Below are positions 8,908 through 16,877 of a DNA stretch of 64,000 nucleotides, piece after piece. The notes beneath the pieces were generated by a model that did no database searches, was not told the origin of the DNA, and saw only the letters and a program-made list of their open reading frames with translations. Source of the stretch: Caldilineaceae bacterium (GTDB lineage Bacteria > Chloroflexota > Anaerolineae > Caldilineales > Caldilineaceae); NCBI GenBank assembly GCA_022821545.1, contig JAJEDJ010000047.1:58368-122367 (forward strand), in the 5' to 3' direction. Position 1 is the first letter of the stretch; every line of letters starts with the position of its first letter. Position numbers and translations under genes: made by a program.

Positions 8908-9678
8908 TCAGTCGCTGAATCGATACTTGATGAGCGCAGCAATGGCCGTAAACCCGTCCCGCCAGGTGAGTTTTTTGCCTTCATGGAACTGGCGACCGTT
9001 GTAACTGATGGGTGTCTCGAAGATTGGGTAGTTGCGTTTGAGGATTTTGGCCGTCAACTCGGCTTCGATCTCGAATCTTTGGCTGTGGAGGATCATCCCT
9101 TCGATTACGTCCCGCCGAAAGCATTTATAGCAGGTCTCCATGTCGGTCAGGACCGTGCCGTAAAGAAGATTGGTAAACCAAGTGACGCCTTTATTGCCGA
9201 TCGTATGTGAAAGGCTCATGGCTGCACGCGGGCCGCCGAGAAAGCGGCTTCCGTAGACGACATCGGTGCGCCCCTCCAGAATCGGGGCAAGAAGCCTGAC
9301 ATAGTCTCCAGGATTGTATTCGAGGTCGGCGTCCTGCACGACGTAGATCGCACCGGTCGCGGCCTCAAAACCGGTGCGCAAGGCCGCGCCCTTGCCCCCG
9401 TTCCGTTCATGAAAGATGATACGCAGATCTTTCGGCTCTTCCCCCTGTAAGCGGGCCAGTATATCCCGCGTTCCGTCAGTGGAGCCGTCATCAACGATGA
9501 CGATTTCCTTTTCCAGTTGGGTGGGACCGCGGTTCAGGCCCGTTGCGCCATCGGTCTTGACCGTAAGATCGACCGCGCGCACCCGGCGGATTATCTCCTC
9601 CAGTGTGCCGATTTCGTTGTAAACCGGCATGATGATGGAAAGTCGCGTCTCAACCGGCGCGCCAGCGGAAGATTTCAT
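8908..9678 (-). CDS. GT2 glycosyltransferase, polyprenyl-phosphate sugar synthase-like
   Basis: The 256-residue protein is a single GT-A domain. It opens with LSIIMPVYNEIGTLEEII, then has the nucleotide-binding IVIVDDGSTDGTRD and the metal-binding VQDADLEYNPGDY. The segment YGSRFLGGPR and the TDMETCYKCFRRDVI block are typical of dolichyl- or polyprenyl-phosphate mannosyl/glucosyl transferases. No C-terminal membrane anchor is present, so it belongs to the soluble or peripheral group. It probably supplies lipid-linked sugar to the downstream YfhO protein. The nucleotide-sugar donor cannot be read from the sequence. Confidence 0.88.
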   Translation of the reverse strand: MKSSAGAPVETRLSIIMPVYNEIGTLEEIIRRVRAVDLTVKTDGATGLNRGPTQLEKEIVIVDDGSTDGTRDILARLQGEEPKDLRIIFHERNGGKGAALRTGFEAATGAIYVVQDADLEYNPGDYVRLLAPILEGRTDVVYGSRFLGGPRAAMSLSHTIGNKGVTWFTNLLYGTVLTDMETCYKCFRRDVIEGMILHSQRFEIEAELTAKILKRNYPIFETPISYNGRQFHEGKKLTWRDGFTAIAALIKYRFSD

Positions 9679-9738
9679 AGTCGGGCAGTCGTTCGCGACC
9701 GATCACTCCAATGATCGGCCTTGGGAAAAGGTGTCCGG

Positions 9739-10320
9739 CTATTCACCGGCTTGATGTGCAAGAATGATCGCCTCTGCCACAGCTTTCATAGGCTTGCGGT
9801 TGTTCATACTCATCTTCTGAATACGCCGAAATGCTTCGGCTTCGTTCATGTTCTGCAGCTGCATCAGAATGCCCTTTGCGCGCTCAACCGCTTTGCGTGT
9901 TTCGAGCGTCTCCTTCAGGTCAACAATCTCATTTTCCAAAGTCCGGAACTCGCTGAAACGAGCCAGGGCCACCTCGATCGCAGGGATCAGATCGCTTTCA
10001 CGGAACGGTTTGACCAGATAGCTGGCTACACCGGCCTCCTTGGCGCGTTGAACCAGCTCCTGCTGACTGTATGCACTCAACAGGAGCACGGGAGCGAGGC
10101 GTTCCTGCGTCAAGACGCGGGCAGCCTCAATGCCATCCACGTCCGGCATCTTGATGTCCATGATCACGATGTCCGGCCGAAGTTCCCAACTCAGGTTGAT
10201 GGCGCTCTGACCGTCCCCCGCTTCACCTACGACCAGGTAGCCCAGGTTGGTGAGCATCTCCCGCAGGTCCATCCGAATGAGGGATTCATCATCGGCAATT
10301 ATTATGCGCGTACGCTCCAC
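9739..10320 (-). CDS. Response regulator with ANTAR RNA-binding output (PdtaR/AmiR type)
   Basis: ANTAR regulators bind paired hairpins in nascent RNA and prevent transcription termination. The 193-residue protein begins with a receiver domain: acidic pair in IIADDES, phospho-acceptor Asp in DIVIMDIKMPDVDG, Thr/Ser position in VLLLSAY and the Lys in YLVKPF. A short coiled linker is followed by the ANTAR domain (RKAVERAKGILMQLQNMNEAEAFRRIQKMSMNNRK...AEAI). The gene lies 141 bp downstream of a PdtaS-type kinase on the same strand, the arrangement known as the PdtaS/PdtaR pair. No obvious target double hairpin was recognised nearby. Confidence 0.93.
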   Translation of the reverse strand: MERTRIIIADDESLIRMDLREMLTNLGYLVVGEAGDGQSAINLSWELRPDIVIMDIKMPDVDGIEAARVLTQERLAPVLLLSAYSQQELVQRAKEAGVASYLVKPFRESDLIPAIEVALARFSEFRTLENEIVDLKETLETRKAVERAKGILMQLQNMNEAEAFRRIQKMSMNNRKPMKAVAEAIILAHQAGE

Positions 10321-10461
10321 GGTCTATCCCTTTCCCGGAGGCCACATGCCAAGGATTCGGAGCCGGCGGCTGGCGAAAATGCCGCCTGCCAGAGGGTCGT
10401 ATTCAATGACCGGCAGTTCTTCAGCTTCAGGCCTTTGAAGAATGATCTCCCGCCGCATTCT

Positions 10462-12087
10462 TTACGCTACGACAGATTCTATGTTGATCGAACGTTTTGG
10501 GAAAGTAACAATTGCCCGGGTGCCTTCGGCAGCGCCAGTGTCGTCGCCGGTCACCTGTTCAAATTGCAGTCTGCCCTTCAAGTCATCAGTGACAAGCGTA
10601 TATACGATTTGCAACCCTAGAGTGCGGCTCTTATCCGGGTCGAAATCGGAAGGCAGCCCCAACCCATTGTCCAGCAGCGTTATGCGTACCTCATCGCCCA
10701 AGTCTTCCAGAGCGATGCGAATTTCGCCTTTATGCCGGTCCCGCAGACCATGTTCCATTGCGTTCATCAGCAGTTCGTTGACAACGAGCGCAGAGGCAGT
10801 GGCCTGGCCGGCTGGAAGACGGATATTCGGCCCTTCCATGGCGATCTCTACCTGTTGTCCCGGGTTCACCGCAACCTGTTGGGCTTGTCCCAGGATGCGC
10901 TGGCATACGTCGCGGATATTGATCGGGCGGTGTTCATCCTGGCTCAGGTATTCGTGAATCACGGACATGCTCAGGATGCGATTGACCGCGTCGGTCAGCT
11001 GTTGTTTGGCTTCCTCGTCCTGGTATCGCCGGCTCTGAATCCGCAGGATAGCGGCAATGGTCTGCAAATTGTTTTTTACCCGGTGATGCACTTCCTGGAT
11101 CATCGCCGATTTGACCTTGAGTTCGCGTTCGCGCTGCACCGTCTCGGTAAGATTTTGCACCAGCACAAATACGCCATCGACCTGTGGCGCGTCCTCCGTC
11201 GCCACCGAGTTCGTCCACGGCAGGTGGCGGCGCATGCGCCTTCGCATCGAGTACAGGCTGCCGTGCGGCGCGCGCAGTGGAATTGCAGTGCGAACCCACA
11301 CGCGACCGTCTTCGCTCTCGTGACGCGTCTGTACACAGCAGTTGGCCTGCATCGCCTGGCTCACTATCTCTTGGTCCTGCTCCTCCAGATCGGAGATCGG
11401 CGCACCCCGCATTTCGGCAACACGACCGACTGAGCGAAACAAGTTCATGGCGATGCCGCTCATGTAGCTGATACAGAACTGCTCATCTACGAGGTAGATA
11501 CCATCCAGGCTGCCGAATCCACCCGAGATTTCCGCCGTCTCGATCTCGCCCTGCACTGCCATTCTTTGCAGCCAGCGTACAGCATGACGGAAAGGCAGAT
11601 CTCGGCGCCGGTGCCGTTCGTACTCAATCATGTTTGTTTCGATGAGCAAGGCCGCAATCGCCTGATTGACAGCGTTGTGAACGGTGTACACCTGCTGGAT
11701 GACCGGAGCGCCGCTGCTGGTGCGTTCGGGGGGAATCTTACTCTCTGTCATCCTGTTTTTGCGGTCTTCCATCAGGGCTCTATGAACGGTTGGCTGGGCG
11801 TTAAACGTGTAAGTGCGCCCGGTCATGTCGTCCCGATAGATGGAAGACAGTGAATGCGGCGCCGCATGCCGGGCAACCAGGATCTGCCCAACCGGGCTCC
11901 GTTGCACTGCCTGCGACTCGGCAAACTCATAGTTGGAGAGGAGATCGTCCTGGGGATCCAGCAGACAGCAGAGCATTGCGTCAGAACGGCTGACGTCAGC
12001 GGTGATGGCCAGACCGGCTTCGATACGATACAGCAGCGCGATATCGCGCTCGGTCAATGAGGAACAAGAGTTGACCCGGCTATCCAT
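10462..12087 (-). CDS. PdtaS-type sensor histidine kinase (HisKA_2/HWE-like)
   Basis: The 541-residue protein has no membrane segments, so it is a cytosolic sensor. The N-terminal 150 residues match the GAF-like domain of PdtaS kinases (SLTERDIALLYRIEAGLAITADVSRSD...). A PAS-like domain follows at about 205-320. The phospho-acceptor helix is of the HisKA_2 type (EVHHRVKNNLQTIAAILRIQSRR), and the ATPase domain has the N box (VVNELLMNAMEHG) and the G box (ITLLDNGLGLP). Together with the downstream ANTAR regulator it forms a complete signal pathway whose output acts on RNA. The signal is unknown. The minus-strand ATG at 12085-12087 begins the first conserved block and is accepted as the start. 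Confidence 0.92.
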   Translation of the reverse strand: MDSRVNSCSSLTERDIALLYRIEAGLAITADVSRSDAMLCCLLDPQDDLLSNYEFAESQAVQRSPVGQILVARHAAPHSLSSIYRDDMTGRTYTFNAQPTVHRALMEDRKNRMTESKIPPERTSSGAPVIQQVYTVHNAVNQAIAALLIETNMIEYERHRRRDLPFRHAVRWLQRMAVQGEIETAEISGGFGSLDGIYLVDEQFCISYMSGIAMNLFRSVGRVAEMRGAPISDLEEQDQEIVSQAMQANCCVQTRHESEDGRVWVRTAIPLRAPHGSLYSMRRRMRRHLPWTNSVATEDAPQVDGVFVLVQNLTETVQRERELKVKSAMIQEVHHRVKNNLQTIAAILRIQSRRYQDEEAKQQLTDAVNRILSMSVIHEYLSQDEHRPINIRDVCQRILGQAQQVAVNPGQQVEIAMEGPNIRLPAGQATASALVVNELLMNAMEHGLRDRHKGEIRIALEDLGDEVRITLLDNGLGLPSDFDPDKSRTLGLQIVYTLVTDDLKGRLQFEQVTGDDTGAAEGTRAIVTFPKRSINIESVVA

Positions 12088-12285
12088 TTCTGTTTATGGA
12101 CATCGCTGTGCCCTTCAATACGGCGTCGCTGCCGCTTCCGTCCCCGAAAATCGCTGCGGGACAAGAAATGCCGTCGCAGAAAGAGCGTTTCCCGACGGCA
12201 GGCTACAAAACGTACATCAGTTGGCAGAGTATTCGGACCACCGGGGTCAGACAGTAAGGTCACAACTCGACCATACTGCGATCTA

Positions 12286-12360
<75 letters not shown>

Positions 12361-12426
12361 CAAGTGTACAAAAGTATAACGCACATCGAATTCGACGGGC
12401 AAATCGGGTTGACGGCAACAGCAACT

Positions 12427-13443
12427 CTATGGGTCCGCAGGCTCTTGCAGGGCCGCGAGCAACTCCTCAGCTTCCCTTCGCCTGTCCGGGTTCTCATTGC
12501 GGGCGATGATACGTTGGAGCGTTGAGATGGCCCGCGTATCTCCTTCTTTGGCCATCTTTACCGCCATTTCGTCCCGCTTGTCATGGTAGCTGTTGTCATA
12601 TTCACGTACTTCGAGATCCCACTTTCGCCAATAGTATTTGAGGTCCAGGTCGGGCCAGTCTTCGTAGACGTCCTCCCAGGTACTGGGCTGGCTGTGCGGT
12701 TGCAGGCTGCCGGGGGAAATCGGTTCGCTGGCCTTCTGAAAGCGGGCGTCTATCGACATGCGCAACCGGTCCGAACTGTTTGGCAGACCTTTGTGGACGG
12801 TCATGCTATGGAAAATGAGGACGTCTCCCACCCTGAACGGGCTGTAGGCCCAGGCGCCGTCGAGGGGGTCGAGTACCTCCAGGCCTCCCGCCCCCATCGC
12901 CGGCTGGAATTCATAGACGCCGCGCCGATGCGACCCGGCCGCCACCTGCAGGCCGCCCAGTTCGGTGGGTAGATCTCCAAGTGGAATCCAAGCGGTATAG
13001 GTGTCGGCAGTACCCTGAATCGGGATGAAGTCCTGGTGAGGGGGCGTGGTGAAGGCTTCTCGCTGGGGAAAGATCGTCCGCCCGATGATGCGGGGGTGTG
13101 GCAGGACGGGTTCGTCAAACATGCGCTCGAAGAGACCCGTCAGGTTGGCGTGATGCTGGATGGCGTGGAACTCTGGCAGCTTATACATGGCATGGTACTT
13201 CTGCATGTATTCCGGCTCCGGTTCGACACAGAATCCGTTCAGATCGGCGACGGCGTCTGCCAGCGGCCTGCCCGGCTGGACCCAACCAGCAGCGCGCGCG
13301 ATCTCAAGTATCTGCAAACGCAGGTCCTCTACGACGGCGACGGGAAGCAGACCGCGGATGAACAAGTAGCCGTCCCGGTCCATCCGCCTGCACAGTTCGG
13401 CGCCATCGCGCAAGCAATCGGTTGAATCAAGAAATGGTTGCAT
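12427..13443 (-). CDS. Phytanoyl-CoA dioxygenase (PhyH) family enzyme 1
   Basis: PhyH enzymes are Fe(II)/2-oxoglutarate-dependent hydroxylases. The 338-residue protein has the first two iron ligands in PPHQDFIPIQG (HxD) and the distal histidine in FHSMTVHKGLP. The 2-oxoglutarate-binding arginine is probably in the following RLRMSIDARF. The family double-stranded beta-helix ends at about residue 240 and is followed by a charged C-terminal region of about 90 residues (WEDVYEDWPDLDLKYYWRKWDLE...). The start at 13443 is chosen because AGGAGA lies 8 bp upstream; the frame is open to 13539 without support. The gene follows a Gfo/Idh/MocA gene by 79 bp on the same strand, suggesting joint breakdown of a sugar-like or secondary compound. 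The substrate is unknown. Confidence 0.88.
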   Translation of the reverse strand: MQPFLDSTDCLRDGAELCRRMDRDGYLFIRGLLPVAVVEDLRLQILEIARAAGWVQPGRPLADAVADLNGFCVEPEPEYMQKYHAMYKLPEFHAIQHHANLTGLFERMFDEPVLPHPRIIGRTIFPQREAFTTPPHQDFIPIQGTADTYTAWIPLGDLPTELGGLQVAAGSHRRGVYEFQPAMGAGGLEVLDPLDGAWAYSPFRVGDVLIFHSMTVHKGLPNSSDRLRMSIDARFQKASEPISPGSLQPHSQPSTWEDVYEDWPDLDLKYYWRKWDLEVREYDNSYHDKRDEMAVKMAKEGDTRAISTLQRIIARNENPDRRREAEELLAALQEPADP

Positions 13444-13522
13444 AGGATTCTCTCCTGTGGCGCCCGGTTCCAACTGGGCGCGTTGAACAGTCATCTCCCG
13501 TCCGGGCAGGCGATCCGCCGCG

Positions 13523-14617
13523 TCAGCGCCAGGAGTCAAACGGGTTGTGCGGGTCGGTCAAGGGCAGGGCGACGCGCGCACCTGCGATATGGGAAGCGTG
13601 CGCGGCCATCGCCCATTCGAGATGGCGGCGGGCGGTTCGCCCGTCAAGCAGAGGAAACTCCGGCTCGCGACCATCGAGCTTGTCGAGCATCGAGCGGGCC
13701 ATCCTGTGATGCGCCTTGACCCACTTGTGATCATCAGGCGGTGGGTCGGAGGGAATCACCTGCCAGCGGTCATCGTTGAATAGTCCTGGACTGACCAGGG
13801 GATGGTAGTAGATATCGGGCTGGTTGCTCATCGGGCCCGGCAGCGAGAGCGTACCTGTCGTGCCGTGGATGTCGATACGGTAGGGGCGCTCCTTGTGGTC
13901 GCCTTCGTAGGATTCGAAGTCGGCGGCGAAGCCGTCGTTGAAGACGTAATAGGCGCGAATGCCGTTGCCAGCGACAAGGCCCATCCCCTCGGCGCCTTGC
14001 ATGAGATCGTCCGGCGCGGCGTCGCGTCCGTCCAGCGTGATGTGTGCGTGACACCAGACAGGCTGGCCCCAGATTTGCCACAGAAAGTCAAAGAAGTGGG
14101 GGTAAAGGTCGAGGAACAGCTGATTGCCCCCTTCATACCCGTTCATGCCATGGATGCGGGCGAGGCGAGGTTCGCCGATCTTGCCGCCCTTGATGAGCGG
14201 AATGGCGACATGCTGGATGGGAGGATGGCCGCGCCATGGGCAGGCGACGATGAGCAGTTTTCCGTTCCTCTCGCAGGCCGCCACCATCTGGTCGACCTGG
14301 TCGGGGGAGGCTGCGACCGGCTTTTCGATATAGATGTGGGTATTGGCGTCAGCGGCGGCCATCGCCAGTTCATAGTGGTCGCCGATCTCACGTGTGGCGA
14401 TCACGGTGATGTCGGGGCGCTCTTCCGCCAGCATGTTCCGGTAGTCGGCATACCCCTTGGCCGCGCCCGTGCGTTCGATGGCCTGGCGGCGACCTGCGTC
14501 GTCGGGGTCAGCGAGGGCAACGATGTCGGCGCCCTCTACGCCGACAAAGGCTTCGTCGACATAGTGGCCGTAGTTCCCCCGTCCGGTATGTCCGATGATT
14601 GCAACTCTGTAGGTCAT
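13523..14617 (-). CDS. Gfo/Idh/MocA-family NAD(P)-dependent oxidoreductase
   Basis: The 364-residue protein starts with the Rossmann motif VAIIGHTGRGNYG, unusual for the family in its GHTGRG loop, and continues with the EKPVAAS block at about residue 100 that carries the conserved lysine of the dehydrogenase family. The C-terminal domain is the usual open beta-sheet (LARIHGMNGYEGGNQLFLD...). The ATG at 14617 is chosen for its GGAGGG site; the longer frame to 14668 lacks one. These enzymes oxidise or epimerise sugars, inositols and related polyols. It is the first gene of a likely two-gene operon with PhyH enzyme 1. Confidence 0.88.
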   Translation of the reverse strand: MTYRVAIIGHTGRGNYGHYVDEAFVGVEGADIVALADPDDAGRRQAIERTGAAKGYADYRNMLAEERPDITVIATREIGDHYELAMAAADANTHIYIEKPVAASPDQVDQMVAACERNGKLLIVACPWRGHPPIQHVAIPLIKGGKIGEPRLARIHGMNGYEGGNQLFLDLYPHFFDFLWQIWGQPVWCHAHITLDGRDAAPDDLMQGAEGMGLVAGNGIRAYYVFNDGFAADFESYEGDHKERPYRIDIHGTTGTLSLPGPMSNQPDIYYHPLVSPGLFNDDRWQVIPSDPPPDDHKWVKAHHRMARSMLDKLDGREPEFPLLDGRTARRHLEWAMAAHASHIAGARVALPLTDPHNPFDSWR

Positions 14618-14901
14618 AGTCCCTCCGCTGAAATGAGTTCCCTTCGGATCTGCCCTGTCCCCTCTCATCCATTAACTGCTGTCGCCATTCGTAAAATGTC
14701 ATCCCTACTCGTCGAATGTGCTCAGTCAGGTCGGCGCGCTCCCCATTATACCGCACATTCACGTCGTCTCAGTATCCCTTGGCCAGATACCTGGCAAACG
14801 GCAAAGAGAACGTGTGACACGCCTGCCATGCGAATACCATACGCAGCCCCTACGCTATAGGGACGAAAATGGCTTTCTTCACGCCGCAGTACACAAGTGG
14901 G
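14618..14901. other. Intergenic stretch between the Gfo/Idh operon and ABC exporter operon
   Basis: No gene, RNA or repeat was recognised here. The two flanking operons point away from each other, so the stretch must contain the minus-strand promoter of the Gfo/Idh gene, but no convincing -35/-10 pair was found for it. Confidence 0.5.
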
Positions 14902-14930
14902 TTTACAATGTCGACTCGATCTGATATAAT
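14902..14930 (+). promoter_or_regulatory. Sigma-70-type promoter of the ABC exporter operon 1
   Basis: The pair is TTTACA, 17 bp, then a perfect TATAAT. Transcription would begin near 14937, leaving a leader of about 47 nt before the GTG at 14984. Confidence 0.8.
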
Positions 14931-14983
14931 ATACTATTGGTTCGCTGTAGCGGTTTAGAAAATTCAGACGGTCAGGCAGTTTA

Positions 14984-16876
14984 GTGGATAGAAAAATGAA
15001 AATGGAACGTCCCCAACAACCCAAGGCCCGGGCCGACGTTTACCGGCGGCTCATTGGCTTCCTGCGTCCTTATTGGAAGCAGGCGGCCATTGCTTACGTC
15101 TCGGTACTATTTGCCTCGCTGCTCAATTTGTACATACCGCAGATCCTGAAGGACGCCATTGACCTGGGCATCGAAGGACAGCGCGCCGGCGCGCTCTTCA
15201 ACGCGGCTGGGTGGATCCTCGGAATCGCGGTCGTGCGCGGCGTCGCCGCTTACGGTCAGCGCTTTTACGGTGAGTGGCTGACCCATCGCGTTGCCTATGA
15301 CCTGCGCAATCAGTTTTACAACGCGACCCAGAGGCTCCCCTTTGCCTTCCACGACCGCTCGCAAACCGGCGATATGATGAGCCGGGCAACGAGCGATATC
15401 ACTGAAACGGAGCGCTTTGTCGGTATGGGGCTGATGGATCTGACGGCGTCGCTCCTGCTGCTGGGAGGCGTAATCGTCGCTATAGTGTTGGAAAGTCTCA
15501 GCCTCGCTCCGTACGCGCTTATTCCACTTTTACTCCTGCTGGCTCTTACGCTGCGTTTCGGTATGGTCATCCGTCCCCGCTTCAAGCGCGTCCAGGAGCA
15601 GATGGGGCAGCTCTCCTCCACCATGCAAGAGAGCATGACCGGAATCCAGGTGGTGAAGGCGTTTGCCCGTGAAACTGACGAGTTGCGAAAGTTCAACGCG
15701 GCCAACGAGGACTGGTTTGCCAAGCGCTTCGGCATCATAAAGATCTGGGCGAACAACTGGCCCACGTTTACCTTCATCCTTTTGATCAGCAACGTTCTGC
15801 TCCTCTTCGTAGGGGGCCCGCTAGCGATCGAGGGCACGATTACGGTCGGGTCGCTGTTCGCAATGCTGGCCTATGTCATGATGCTCAACGGCCCCGTGCA
15901 ACGACTCGGTTTTCTGGTTAACATGGCCGCCACATCCGGGGCCAGCGCGACACGTGTGTTTGAAATTATCGACACGCCCGTCGAAGTGGAGGAACAGGAA
16001 AATCCCACCGTGCTGAAAGAGGCGCAAGGCGCCGTGACCTTTGAAGGCGTCAGCTTTGGCTATGAAGGTGGGCCGCGGGCGCTGGATGACATCAACTTTG
16101 AGGTGGAATCGGGGCAGACTGTTGCACTGATCGGGCCGACCGGCAGCGGCAAATCGACGATCACCAATCTCATTCCCCGCTTCTATGATCCGGCCAGCGG
16201 CTCCATCCGGATCGATGGACACGACCTGCGCGGCCTGACACTGGACAGTTTGCGCCGACATATTGGCATCGTTCTTCAGGAACCGTTCCTGTTCGGTGTC
16301 ACTATCGCAGAGAATATCGCATACGGCGTGCCGGAGGCTACACCCGACGCGATTGTCGCTGCGGCCAAGGCGGCTCGGGCTCACGATTTTATCATGGAGT
16401 TCCCTGCTGGCTACGAGACCGTAGTTGGCGAGCGCGGTGTGACCCTGAGCGGGGGACAGAAGCAGAGGGTGGCGATTGCGCGCGCTTTGCTGTATGAACC
16501 TCGCATTCTGATACTGGACGACTCCACCAGCAGCGTCGACACGGAGACCGAGCATCTGATCCAGCAGGCGCTCAGTGTGCTGATGGAAGGGCGCACGACC
16601 TTTATCATCGCCCAGAGACTTCTCACCCTGAAGAACGCCGACCAGATTCTCGTTTTGGATGGCGGCCGCATCGTGGAAAGGGGCCGCCACGACGAACTGC
16701 TGGCCGCGGGTGGGCTTTACCGCAATATCTACGATCTGCAACTGCGCGACCAAGAGGAGTTCGCAGAGTTGGAAGCGCGGTTGCGTGACCAGGCTGAGTC
16801 AGAAGAGACAGACTCGGACAGGTCTCAAGCTCGCACCCTGGCGCTAGCCGGGGCCGTGGGAAAAGGGAGAAACTGA
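14984..16876 (+). CDS. ABC exporter half-transporter with degenerate catalytic site (heterodimer 1, subunit A)
   Basis: The 630-residue protein has six transmembrane helices in the first 310 residues and a C-terminal nucleotide-binding domain. Walker A is GPTGSGKST and the signature is canonical LSGGQ. Walker B ends ILILDDST, with Asp in place of the catalytic Glu, and the switch position reads IIAQRL, with Gln for His. These changes mark the degenerate partner of a heterodimeric type IV exporter (BmrCD, TM287/288 type). The next gene supplies the complementary subunit. The GTG at 14984 or the ATG at 14996 may start the protein. Substrates are probably lipids or drugs; none is predictable. 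Confidence 0.92.
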   Translation: MDRKMKMERPQQPKARADVYRRLIGFLRPYWKQAAIAYVSVLFASLLNLYIPQILKDAIDLGIEGQRAGALFNAAGWILGIAVVRGVAAYGQRFYGEWLTHRVAYDLRNQFYNATQRLPFAFHDRSQTGDMMSRATSDITETERFVGMGLMDLTASLLLLGGVIVAIVLESLSLAPYALIPLLLLLALTLRFGMVIRPRFKRVQEQMGQLSSTMQESMTGIQVVKAFARETDELRKFNAANEDWFAKRFGIIKIWANNWPTFTFILLISNVLLLFVGGPLAIEGTITVGSLFAMLAYVMMLNGPVQRLGFLVNMAATSGASATRVFEIIDTPVEVEEQENPTVLKEAQGAVTFEGVSFGYEGGPRALDDINFEVESGQTVALIGPTGSGKSTITNLIPRFYDPASGSIRIDGHDLRGLTLDSLRRHIGIVLQEPFLFGVTIAENIAYGVPEATPDAIVAAAKAARAHDFIMEFPAGYETVVGERGVTLSGGQKQRVAIARALLYEPRILILDDSTSSVDTETEHLIQQALSVLMEGRTTFIIAQRLLTLKNADQILVLDGGRIVERGRHDELLAAGGLYRNIYDLQLRDQEEFAELEARLRDQAESEETDSDRSQARTLALAGAVGKGRN

Positions 16877-16877
16877 G

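Noticed and set aside
14984..16876. ABC subunit A as an inactive mutant
   Set aside because: Asp in place of the Walker B Glu is the normal state of the degenerate partner in heterodimeric exporters; the second subunit complements it.
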